A stretch of DNA of 34,327 nt from Bacteroidales bacterium (GTDB lineage Bacteria; Bacteroidota; Bacteroidia; Bacteroidales; UBA932). The translations under genes were made by a program, and so were the position numbers. Positions 23,881 to 31,018 of the stretch are shown here, one piece after another (the stretch's first letter is position 1; every line of letters starts with the position of its first letter). Under the pieces are notes generated by a model. The model worked only from the letters and a program-made list of their open reading frames with translations. It did no database searches and was not told the DNA's origin. The stretch is taken from the NCBI GenBank assembly GCA_017461285.1, contig JAFTYS010000029.1, forward strand, positions 1 through 34,327. The letters are read 5' to 3'.

Positions 23881-25416
23881 ATGCGTATAAGGGTATTCTT
23901 ATTGATGATGTTCTGTTTCTGTGCATGCAACTGCACGGAAAAGAACGAAGGAATCTCCGGGGAAGGAAACACGGATAAGGTTGAAACCGTCAAGGATGTG
24001 ACGGCATATGTAACTACATCTGACATGAAGACTCTCTTCAGGAAGTCTTCATTCAGCTTCACAGATACGAATGTGCTCGACTCATACAATATAAAGTATG
24101 ACAAGAACAGTCTGGGTAAGGAAATAGACGGATTCGGACTCGCTGTCACTACTGCTGTGGGCTACAACCTCATGATGATGGATCCTGCTGACAGAACTAA
24201 GTTTCTGACAGAAATGTTTTCCAGGACAGAAGGCGTGGGATCCAGTCTCATCCGCGTTGCAATAGGAGCTTCGGATTTCTGTCTTAAGGAGGAATACACC
24301 TGGTGTGACAAGCCTGGCTTGGAAAATTTTGCAGTCCATGCCGAGGACAGGGATTTCCTGTTCCCTATACTCAAGGAGATCTATGCGATCAACCCTGATG
24401 TGAAGATCATTGCATCACCTTGGTCGTGTCCTAAATGGATGAAGTGTCAGATGCCTGGCGGAAACTCTTGGGATGCCTCAAAATTCAATGTGGCTGTCAC
24501 TGAAGAGAAGGATCTTGATTCATGGACCGGAGGCCGTCTGAAGCCTTCCTGCTATCAGGTTTATGCAGACTATTTCGTGAAATGGGTGCAGACTATGGAA
24601 AAGGAGGGTTTTGACATCTTTGCATTGACAATGCAGAACGAACCTCTTAATCCGGGCAACTCGATGTCTCTGGTCATGCCATGGCAGGACCAGAAGGAAT
24701 TCGTCAAGGTCCTGGGCCCTGCAATGGAAAAGGCAGGTCTCGGCGATGTGAAGATTCTCCTTTTCGACCATAATTTCAATTATGACGACAAGTCCGGACA
24801 GGATAATTATCCTCTTAATATCTACGCCGATCCGGAGGCATATAAATGGTCTGACGGGTCTGCATGGCACAGTTACGGCGGCTCGGTTACCGAGCTTGAC
24901 GAGATTTATGCCACATACCCTGAGAAGTCCATATATTTCACGGAAGCGTCTATAGGCGAGTGGAACTATAAGTTCTCGAGCTGTCTCATGAATGACTTCT
25001 CTTCGCTTTTCCTCGGTACCTTGAAGAGAGGAGGAAGCGGAGTGACGCTCTGGAACATGATGCTGGATGACAGGAACGGCCCATACAGCCCTCAGGACGG
25101 ATCTTGCAAGACCTGCTACGGAGGTGTTACCATCAAGTCATCTGATTACAAGACCATCTCGAAGAACAGTCATTGGTATAACGTTGCCCATGCGTCTGCT
25201 GTTGTGAAGCCTGGTGCAAGAAGGATGGAGACTTCCGGATTCGATTTCCCTGATTCATTCGAGTGTGAGATGTTCCTCAATCCTGACAACACTGTAGGCG
25301 TGCTTATGCTGAACGGTCAGTCTTCGGCCCAGCAGGTCATCTTCGTAAATGATGAATTCACTGTGAAATATAACGTGCCTGCCGGCTCATTGGTATCTCT
25401 GATCTGGCAGGAATGA
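23881..25416 (+). CDS. GH30 family glycosidase, probable endo-beta-1,6-glucanase, lipoprotein
   Basis: This 511-residue enzyme is likely to cut beta-1,6-glucan linkages, removing or trimming the branches that block GH16. It has a short hydrophobic signal with lipobox-like FCFCACNC, then a GH30 TIM barrel with the side beta domain. Motifs: KEIDGFGLAVT near 80, IIASPWSCPKWMKC near 178, acid/base Glu254 in MQNEPL and nucleophile Glu355 in YFTEASIG, and a C-terminal beta-strand tail VSLIWQE. The IRVAIGASDFCLKEEYTWCD stretch resembles subfamily 3 beta-1,6-glucanases; GH30 subfamily 5 beta-1,6-galactanases are the main alternative. It is the last gene of the glucan operon and its stop abuts the convergent recO stop with no base between them. 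Confidence 0.9.
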   Translation: MRIRVFLLMMFCFCACNCTEKNEGISGEGNTDKVETVKDVTAYVTTSDMKTLFRKSSFSFTDTNVLDSYNIKYDKNSLGKEIDGFGLAVTTAVGYNLMMMDPADRTKFLTEMFSRTEGVGSSLIRVAIGASDFCLKEEYTWCDKPGLENFAVHAEDRDFLFPILKEIYAINPDVKIIASPWSCPKWMKCQMPGGNSWDASKFNVAVTEEKDLDSWTGGRLKPSCYQVYADYFVKWVQTMEKEGFDIFALTMQNEPLNPGNSMSLVMPWQDQKEFVKVLGPAMEKAGLGDVKILLFDHNFNYDDKSGQDNYPLNIYADPEAYKWSDGSAWHSYGGSVTELDEIYATYPEKSIYFTEASIGEWNYKFSSCLMNDFSSLFLGTLKRGGSGVTLWNMMLDDRNGPYSPQDGSCKTCYGGVTIKSSDYKTISKNSHWYNVAHASAVVKPGARRMETSGFDFPDSFECEMFLNPDNTVGVLMLNGQSSAQQVIFVNDEFTVKYNVPAGSLVSLIWQE

Positions 25417-26070
25417 TCATGCGAACAGTTCCCTCAGCACTTTGAGGGAATTGATGTTCAAGGCTGATTCCGTATGGAATTCGATGTAGCGGAGGAGTTC
25501 CTCCGCTATTTCGTTTCTTACCGCTCCGGAAAGAGGTATGAACATCGATTCTGCAAATGATTCCTTCATGAACTTCTCCACTATCGGATAATGTGTCCCT
25601 GTAAAAGGCATGAGGTTCTGCGCCTGAGGACTGAATCCAAGGGCTATGGAAAGCTCCAGAAGGAACCTTATGTGGAAGTTGCTGAAATCGCTTTCTATGG
25701 AGTCGAGCAGAAGGATATTCCTCTCGCACCATTCGTACAGTCCCTCTTCGTTAGCTCCGTCCTTCACGCATCTGTAGAGGACCTCGCTCATGAACATGGT
25801 CATGGAATTCTTGAACATGTTTCCCCTTATGCCTGAAAGATGGTGGATGAGGGAGATGTTCCGTGCGGTGTACAGATTTGATTTCGATGATTCGGTTATG
25901 TCAGCCTCCAGGATGGAGAGGGGCTGGAACAGGGACATGGCCGATTTCTTTCCGGCTCCGCGCACAAGAAATCCCCGTCGCCCGTATTCCTTGCTCAAGG
26001 TGTGGACGACAAGAGAGTTTTCACCGAATTTAGTGGTGTGAAGTACTATGAATTCCGTGACTTTAACCAT
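25417..26070 (-). CDS. recO: DNA repair protein RecO
   Basis: RecO helps load RecA on single-stranded DNA in the RecFOR pathway, in the cytoplasm. The 217-residue protein has the N-terminal OB fold (VKVTEFIVLHTTKFGENSLVV, then GRRGFLVRGAGKK, about 1-80) and the C-terminal helical domain with FMSEVLYRCVKDGANEEGLYEW and FHIRFLLELSIALGFSPQ. The cysteine zinc motif of many RecO proteins is absent, as is common in Bacteroidetes. Its start lies inside the end of rdgB (25-bp overlap in another frame), so the two are translated from one message, probably from the promoter at 26713-26720. Length is slightly short for the family but complete. Confidence 0.9.
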   Translation of the reverse strand: MVKVTEFIVLHTTKFGENSLVVHTLSKEYGRRGFLVRGAGKKSAMSLFQPLSILEADITESSKSNLYTARNISLIHHLSGIRGNMFKNSMTMFMSEVLYRCVKDGANEEGLYEWCERNILLLDSIESDFSNFHIRFLLELSIALGFSPQAQNLMPFTGTHYPIVEKFMKESFAESMFIPLSGAVRNEIAEELLRYIEFHTESALNINSLKVLRELFA

Positions 26071-26678
26071 TCTGCCATAGCGCGGAGAGCCTTGCCTCTG
26101 TGCGAGATCTCGTTCTTCTGGTCCTCCGTGATGTCTGCGAGGGTCATGCCCGGATATTCGTCAGGTATGAAGATCGGGTCGTATCCGAATCCTCCGTTTC
26201 CTGATTTCTCACGGGCGATGACGCCTTCCAGAGTGCCTTCGAACATATGGAGTTCTCCTTTGATTATCAGGGTGATGACGCTCTTGAAACGTGCTCTTCT
26301 TGAAACGGTCTTGACTTTGATTCCGAGGGATGCCGCCATGCTGGCTTCGCCTTCCATCCTCTGGAGCTCGTACAGAACCTTGTCCATGTTCTTGTTGAAG
26401 TCCTTGTCATCTCCTGCATAGCGTGCCGTATAGACCCCAGGGGCTCCTCCGAGCGCGTCGACTTCCAACCCTGTGTCGTCTGCGAAGCAGTCGCAACCGA
26501 TCTTGTCATATAGATATTGAGCCTTCTGTATCGAATTGGCCCTCAATGTCTTTCCTGTTTCGGGAATATCTTCTGTGATTCCTACCTGCGCGAGAGAAAC
26601 GAGCTCAAAGCCCTCGCCTAGAATTTCAGATGCTTCACGCAGTTTGCCGCTGTTGCCCGTTGCAAATGTCAATTTCAT
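26046..26678 (-). CDS. rdgB: XTP/dITP pyrophosphatase RdgB (HAM1 family)
   Basis: RdgB hydrolyses non-canonical purine triphosphates such as dITP and XTP, keeping them out of DNA. Family motifs in the 210-residue protein: FATGNSGKLREASEIL at the N-terminus, FADDTGLEVDALGG then PGVYTARYAG near 65-90, GFGYDPIF near 157 and SHRGKAL near the C-terminus. About 14 residues near 110-124 (ASMAASLGIKVKTVS) are extra compared with the common form just before the RARFKSV strand; the frame stays intact. The ATG at 26678 is preceded by a TACCTTTG box at 26713-26720. It overlaps recO by 25 bp. Confidence 0.93.
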   Translation of the reverse strand: MKLTFATGNSGKLREASEILGEGFELVSLAQVGITEDIPETGKTLRANSIQKAQYLYDKIGCDCFADDTGLEVDALGGAPGVYTARYAGDDKDFNKNMDKVLYELQRMEGEASMAASLGIKVKTVSRRARFKSVITLIIKGELHMFEGTLEGVIAREKSGNGGFGYDPIFIPDEYPGMTLADITEDQKNEISHRGKALRAMAEWLKSRNS

Positions 26679-26712
26679 AAAACTGCTGTTATCTAATACT
26701 GTTAAACCGCTG

Positions 26713-26720
26713 CAAAGGTA
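26713..26720 (-). promoter_or_regulatory. -7 promoter box for rdgB-recO
   Basis: The minus strand reads TACCTTTG, an exact TAnnTTTG match, 35 bp before the rdgB start. It is divergent from the box at 26734-26741. Confidence 0.5.
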
Positions 26721-26733
26721 TAAAAATATTTCT

Positions 26734-26741
26734 TATTTTTG
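26734..26741 (+). promoter_or_regulatory. -7 promoter box for the S41 peptidase gene
   Basis: TATTTTTG matches TAnnTTTG exactly and lies 48 bp before the chosen ATG at 26789. This placement excludes the GTG at 26741 as a realistic start. Confidence 0.5.
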
Positions 26742-26788
26742 TGGCACATATTGTGCGGGTATCAGTACCTGCAAATTTCAATCCTTAT

Positions 26789-28411
26789 ATGAACAGACGA
26801 ATTGTATTGACCCTTGCCGTGGCCTTTGCCATGTGCCTTTCTTCATCGCTTCACCTTTCTGCCCAGTCCCACAGCTTCAAGCTCGGCAAATGGGCTGAAA
26901 TCCATAGTTCGATAGTAAAGGAGCTTAACAGATCCTATGTGGATACCCTTCCTGTAGACAGGATCATGAGAGCCGGAGTGGATGCCATGCTGGACGAACT
27001 GGATCCTTATACTATCTATATCCCTGAAGAGGAAAACGAAGACCTTCAGATGCTTATGTCCAAGACCTACGGCGGTATCGGCGCCATCATCCACAAAAAG
27101 AAGGAGGACAATGTCATCATCAACGAACCGTATGCCGGTTCGCCAGCACAGAAGTACGGACTTGTGTGCGGTGACGAGATCATCGCCATCGACGGAGTAC
27201 CTACCAAAGGGCTTGAATCGAAGGAGAGCAGCGACAGGATGAAGGGAAAGCCAGGCACTAAGGTGGTGTTCAAGGTCAAGAAGGTAAGGACGGGTGATAC
27301 ACTGGATGTCGAGATCATAAGGGAAAGGATACATTTTCCGGACGTCGAGTATGCAGGAATGCTTGACGACACTACCGGCTATATCCTTCAGACCGGCTTT
27401 ACCGATAACGTGTCAGGTGAGATCCGCTCAAAGTTCCTGGATCTCAAGAAACAGGGCATGAAGAGGCTGGTGCTTGACCTTAGAGGAAACGGCGGCGGAC
27501 TGATGAGCGAGGCGGTGAACATCCTTTCTCTCTTTGTTCCGAAAGGTTCTCTTGTGGTGACCTCAAAGGGCAACAGGCCTGAATCCTTGAGGGAATACAG
27601 GACTGCGAATGAGCCTGTAGATACCGAAATCCCGATTATAGTGATGATAGATTCCGGATCGGCTTCTTCTTCTGAAATCGTGGCCGGCGCCCTCCAGGAC
27701 CTTGACCGCGCGACGATCATGGGTAAGAGAAGCTATGGAAAGGGACTTGTGCAGTCGATAATTCCGCTTCCGTATAACGGCCAGATGAAGGTCACTACAG
27801 CGAAATATTATACTCCAAGCGGCCGATGCGTGCAGGCTATCGACTATTCGAACCGCAATGAGGACGGAAGCGTGGGACATATTCCTGATTCGCTTACAAA
27901 AGAGTTCAGGACTGCGTCCGGCAGGATAGTTCGTGACGGTGGCGGAATCACTCCGGATGTAGACATACCTGTCCAGAATTACAGCCGTCTCGTGTATTCG
28001 CTGGTGCTCGGGGGAGTGCTCGACCAGTATGTGATAGACTATGCCCGCAGGCATGATTCGATCCCTGCTGTCGATGATTTCCATTTCACCGATGAGGATT
28101 TCGAAGATTTCATCAGGTTTGCAAAGACCCAGGAATTCGACTACCGCAGCAGCGCGAAGACCCTTTTCGACCAGATGAAGAAGGAACTCGAGAAGGACGG
28201 TCTTGCAGATGCGATGAAGCCTGAACTGGATGCTCTGAACAAGGCGATAGAGATGGATAAGGAGAGGTTCATCCGTCTGAAGAAGGATGAGATCATACCT
28301 TTCATCGAAGAAGAGCTCGCGACCCGCTACTGGTTCCAGGAAGCCGGAGTCAAGGTCCGTCTCCGCTATGACGAGCAGCTCAAGAAGGCATTGGAATCCC
28401 CTATGATATGA
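26789..28411 (+). CDS. S41 family C-terminal processing peptidase (Ctp-like)
   Basis: This periplasmic serine protease trims or degrades envelope proteins from their C-termini. The 540-residue protein has a signal peptide (MNRRIVLTLAVAFAMCLSSS, cleavage near LSAQ), an N-terminal helical part, a PDZ domain (about 90-165, with YGGIGAIIHKK and GLVCGDEIIAIDGVP), and the S41 domain with LDLRGNGGG, the catalytic serine within DSGSASSSEIVAG near 290 and the catalytic lysine in GKRSYGKGLVQ. A C-terminal helical extension with many charged residues follows. These features and the length match Bacteroidetes Ctp proteins. The stop overlaps the HAD gene start by 4 bp (ATGA). I chose the ATG at 26789 because it opens the signal peptide and lies downstream of the promoter box. 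Confidence 0.93.
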   Translation: MNRRIVLTLAVAFAMCLSSSLHLSAQSHSFKLGKWAEIHSSIVKELNRSYVDTLPVDRIMRAGVDAMLDELDPYTIYIPEEENEDLQMLMSKTYGGIGAIIHKKKEDNVIINEPYAGSPAQKYGLVCGDEIIAIDGVPTKGLESKESSDRMKGKPGTKVVFKVKKVRTGDTLDVEIIRERIHFPDVEYAGMLDDTTGYILQTGFTDNVSGEIRSKFLDLKKQGMKRLVLDLRGNGGGLMSEAVNILSLFVPKGSLVVTSKGNRPESLREYRTANEPVDTEIPIIVMIDSGSASSSEIVAGALQDLDRATIMGKRSYGKGLVQSIIPLPYNGQMKVTTAKYYTPSGRCVQAIDYSNRNEDGSVGHIPDSLTKEFRTASGRIVRDGGGITPDVDIPVQNYSRLVYSLVLGGVLDQYVIDYARRHDSIPAVDDFHFTDEDFEDFIRFAKTQEFDYRSSAKTLFDQMKKELEKDGLADAMKPELDALNKAIEMDKERFIRLKKDEIIPFIEEELATRYWFQEAGVKVRLRYDEQLKKALESPMI

Positions 28412-29025
28412 TAGCATTGTTCGATTTTGACGGTGTCGTAATGGACACTGAACCTCAGTATACGGCCTTCTGGAACAGGAAGGGCATGGAATATTTCGGA
28501 GTTGAGGACTTCGCATACACGATAAAGGGACAGACTCTTGTCCAGATTTTCGAGAAGCATTTTCCCGGAAGAGACCGGGAGCAGAGAAAGCTCACTGAAA
28601 TGATTGACGATCTTGAGCGCAATATGGTGTACGAATATGTTCCCGGTGCCTACGAGTTCATGTCATCACTTAAGGCTTCGGGGATTCCTGTTGCCATAGT
28701 TACAAGTTCAAACAAGGTGAAGATGGGACAGGTATATGCTTCCCATCCTGAACTCATGGAACTTGTCGATGCTGTTCTGACAAGTGAAGATTTCGCGAGG
28801 TCGAAACCCGATCCTGACTGTTTCCTGAAAGGCATGAAACGCTTTGACGCTTCTCCTGAAGAAACGGTTGTCTTCGAGGATTCTTTCCATGGCCTGGCGG
28901 CCGGGCGCGCTTCCGGCGCCCGTGTTGTAGGCCTGGCCACGACAAACAAGAGAGAGGCTATTGCCCCTCTCTGCGATATTGTAATCGATGACTTTACGGG
29001 ATTTACCCTAGATAGGATCTTATAG
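28408..29025 (+). CDS. HAD-superfamily hydrolase, beta-phosphoglucomutase/phosphatase-like
   Basis: This 205-residue cytoplasmic enzyme has all four HAD motifs: FDFDGVVMDTEP (nucleophile Asp6 and Asp8), TSSN in the VAIVTSSNK stretch, Lys in RSKPDPDCF and the acidic FEDSFHG. The small helical cap between motifs I and II places it with beta-phosphoglucomutases and small sugar-phosphate phosphatases. The exact substrate cannot be read from sequence. It overlaps the S41 gene by 4 bp and is therefore probably translationally coupled to it, and its 3' end overlaps the convergent winged-helix gene by 23 bp. Confidence 0.9.
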   Translation: MIALFDFDGVVMDTEPQYTAFWNRKGMEYFGVEDFAYTIKGQTLVQIFEKHFPGRDREQRKLTEMIDDLERNMVYEYVPGAYEFMSSLKASGIPVAIVTSSNKVKMGQVYASHPELMELVDAVLTSEDFARSKPDPDCFLKGMKRFDASPEETVVFEDSFHGLAAGRASGARVVGLATTNKREAIAPLCDIVIDDFTGFTLDRIL

Positions 29026-29284
29026 CTTCGACGTAGTCTGAGAATGCCTTCAGTCCTGCCGGAGCTATCCTGCATAAGGTCTGAGGCTTCTTTCCCTTGA
29101 ATCCCTTTTCAATGGTGATGTACCCGGCTTCCGCGAGCTTGTCCAGCTGGACGCTCAGGTTGCCGGCTGTTGCACCTGTCGCTTCACGCAGGTATACGAA
29201 GTCTGCCTCTTCGAGGTTGACCAGCACAGACATGACTGCCAGACGCAGTTCCGAATGGAGTAAGGGGTCCAGTTTCTTGAACAT
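29003..29284 (-). CDS. Winged-helix transcriptional regulator (MarR/HTH_34-like)
   Basis: This 93-residue protein is a single winged-helix domain: LHSELRLAVMSVLVNLEEAD is the first helix pair, FVYLREATGATAGNLSVQLD the turn and recognition helix, and YITIEKGFKGKKPQT the wing, followed by a terminal helix. It fits the short MarR/ArsR-like (HTH_34) regulators that usually control an adjacent membrane protein gene. It lies 11 bp downstream of such a gene on the same strand, and probably represses that operon. Its 3' end overlaps the HAD gene on the other strand. Confidence 0.85.
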   Translation of the reverse strand: MFKKLDPLLHSELRLAVMSVLVNLEEADFVYLREATGATAGNLSVQLDKLAEAGYITIEKGFKGKKPQTLCRIAPAGLKAFSDYVEAIRSYLG

Positions 29285-29295
29285 GGCAAACGGTG

Positions 29296-29874
29296 TTATT
29301 CAGCCTTTTTATTCATCATGATGCCTGGAACGATCAGGTTCAGAACTGACGCTACAGCGACCCAGAGGGGCGCGAAATTGTTCTGAAAACAGAAAAGGGC
29401 GATCGTGCATCCTATTCCTGTGATGAATCCTCCGGCTGTTATGTAATTGTTCTTCAATACAAAACCGGTCATCGCCGCTGCAAATCCCAGCATCGCTACT
29501 GTCAGGTATCCGGTCAGATGAGGTGCAATGAACGCAAATACTGTGGCGAGAACTGTCGCAAATATTCCGTATGTCAGCCATATCTGTCCTATGCTGCGGC
29601 TGATGAAGCTTTTTCCTCCGCTCTTGCACTTTCCTTTAAGGACTATCGGAAACAGTACCCATCCTACGACAGGTATGCCGAACCAGAGGAAATTCCATGC
29701 CGGATTTCCTGTCTGCATCAGAAGTATCCATACAGTTATCGAGAAAAGGAGCACTATGCTGCCCCAGAATATCATCGGAGTTCCGGCGTTCTTTTCAAAA
29801 TCCTTTCTGCTCTTCTCGATCGCATCATTGATGATCTGAAGGCTTCTTTCAGGAGTCATTTCATTGGTTTCCAT
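29296..29874 (-). CDS. Six-helix integral membrane protein of unknown function
   Basis: The 192-residue protein has a soluble N-terminus of about 30 residues (PERSLQIINDAIEKSRKDFE) and about six hydrophobic helices at roughly 33-53, 59-79, 95-115, 122-139, 145-163 and 168-187, ending in a basic NKKAE tail. No transporter or enzyme motif is visible. The pairing with a short winged-helix regulator on one transcript is a recurring Bacteroidetes arrangement, suggesting a small regulated membrane function, but I do not assign one. Confidence 0.75.
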   Translation of the reverse strand: METNEMTPERSLQIINDAIEKSRKDFEKNAGTPMIFWGSIVLLFSITVWILLMQTGNPAWNFLWFGIPVVGWVLFPIVLKGKCKSGGKSFISRSIGQIWLTYGIFATVLATVFAFIAPHLTGYLTVAMLGFAAAMTGFVLKNNYITAGGFITGIGCTIALFCFQNNFAPLWVAVASVLNLIVPGIMMNKKAE

Positions 29875-29964
29875 ATAAAAACTCTGTTTATCGGTTTGAC
29901 TTTTCGGATCCTGTCCTTACCCTTCCGGACGGATAAGGGCAGTCTCCTCCCTGTGATCACGATG

Positions 29965-29996
29965 CAAATATAAACAAGTTTATAATATAAACCAAA
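29965..29996 (-). promoter_or_regulatory. Promoter for the membrane protein and winged-helix gene
   Basis: On the minus strand TTTG (29993-29996) is followed by a 20-bp spacer and TATATTTG (29965-29972), so both the -33 and -7 parts of the Bacteroidetes consensus are present. The predicted leader is about 85 nt. Confidence 0.65.
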
Positions 29997-30147
29997 TTTA
30001 AATGCGTAATCTCATCATAAAATTTATTTTGGCACATAAAAATAAATTTTAGTCAAAAAGAAACAGAAAAATCTGAACAATCTTTTTTATTATCGTGCAA
30101 TGTTTTCAGGAGTCTGACGTAGTTTTACTGTACCTCTGGTCATAAGA

Positions 30148-30179
30148 TTTGGAGGTTTAAATTTTTATACTCATATTTG
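30148..30179 (+). promoter_or_regulatory. Promoter for the DUF4160/DUF2442 pair
   Basis: TTTG at 30148-30151, a 20-bp spacer, then CATATTTG at 30172-30179, one mismatch from TAnnTTTG. The ATG at 30194 would be only about 7 nt from the transcript start, giving an almost leaderless message. Confidence 0.5.
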
Positions 30180-30193
30180 TAAACAGTAAAGCA

Positions 30194-30433
30194 ATGCCTA
30201 CATTATTTACGATTTTTGGTCTGAGGTTTTATTTTTATTCCGAAGAACATCTTCCGATTCACGTCCATGTCAGAAATTCTGATGGAAGAGCGAAGATTCA
30301 GGTTGATCCTGAAGTTGTATTGATAGAAAACAAGGGTATCAAGCCTAATGATTTGAAGAAGGCTTTAACCCTGGCTAATTTATATAAAGAACAGATAACG
30401 GAATTCTGGTATGAGTTTTTCATGGAAAAGTGA
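30194..30433 (+). CDS. DUF4160 protein, probable toxin-like partner
   Basis: This 79-residue protein matches DUF4160: MPTLFTIFGLRFYFYSEEHL, then PIHVHVR (the conserved His-x-His), a VDPEVVLIENKGI strand and a C-terminal helix pair ending EFWYEFF. It overlaps the next gene by 23 bp. DUF4160 genes are regularly found directly upstream of DUF2442 genes and the pair is suspected to be a toxin-antitoxin-like module, but biochemical function is not established to my knowledge. Confidence 0.85.
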   Translation: MPTLFTIFGLRFYFYSEEHLPIHVHVRNSDGRAKIQVDPEVVLIENKGIKPNDLKKALTLANLYKEQITEFWYEFFMEK

Positions 30434-30857
30434 TGAGAAGATCCTGAAGGTATGGTTCGAGAATGAGCGCATATACATCCATACAGACAAAGGCAATACC
30501 TTGTCTTTGGATCTGGAGGTATTTCCTACTTTGAAGGACGCGACTCCGGACCAGCGCAATGCCGTAGTAATCGAGCCATGGGGTGATGCGATGAGATGGG
30601 AGGAGATCGACGAGGATATCCATATATCGACATTCTATGAAGATCTGATGCCGAATCATGATAACGAGGTCGCTGCCTTGTTCAATCAGTTTCCGCAGTT
30701 GAATGTTTCCGAGGTGGCAAGACTGATAGGAATACATAAGAGCCTTCTGGCACAGTATATTTATGGCGTGAAGACTCCGAGCCAGGATCGTATGAAAAAA
30801 ATCAAGTCCGTGCTTCATCAGCTCGGACTCGATCTCGCAGAAGCAACCGCTTCGTGA
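30411..30857 (+). CDS. DUF2442 protein with C-terminal XRE-like HTH
   Basis: This 148-residue protein has an N-terminal DUF2442 domain (about 5-75, with DEKILKVWFENERIYIHT and SLDLEVFPTLKDAT) and a C-terminal helix-turn-helix (about 98-140, SEVARLIGIHKSLLAQYIYG then VKTPSQDRMKKI). The fused DNA-binding domain suggests it controls its own operon, as antitoxins do. Its start overlaps the DUF4160 gene by 23 bp in another frame, so the two are produced together. The ATG at 30411 opens the recognisable domain with almost no extra residues. Confidence 0.85.
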   Translation: MSFSWKSDEKILKVWFENERIYIHTDKGNTLSLDLEVFPTLKDATPDQRNAVVIEPWGDAMRWEEIDEDIHISTFYEDLMPNHDNEVAALFNQFPQLNVSEVARLIGIHKSLLAQYIYGVKTPSQDRMKKIKSVLHQLGLDLAEATAS

Positions 30858-30970
30858 TTTATTCCGCTTTCCAGACGTAGACTTTGTCGCTGCGAAGTAT
30901 AATGATGATAAAAAACGGAAATACTTTCATATAAAAACGGAAAAATCTGCACTTTATATATTGATTTATG

Positions 30971-31018
30971 TTTCCCATATGCTGACCTTTAAAGTAAAAA
31001 AGCCAGACATATGGGAAA
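30971..31018. repeat. 11-bp perfect inverted repeat over the RhuM start codon
   Basis: TTTCCCATATG (30971-30981) and CATATGGGAAA (31008-31018) are exact inverted copies separated by 26 bp. The ATG of the next gene (31011) is inside the right arm, so in RNA the start codon could be paired, or the DNA could be an operator. Confidence 0.7.

Larger units (their letters stand above)
29875..30193. other. AT-rich 319-bp intergenic region with divergent promoters
   Basis: No gene is visible. It contains the minus-strand promoter at 29965-29996 and the plus-strand promoter at 30148-30179. Between about 29911 and 29942, CTGTCCTTA and TAAGGGCAG could pair (one G-U) within the 5' leader of the membrane-protein message. 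The middle (about 30000-30110) is very AT-rich with no structure I can name. Confidence 0.5.
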
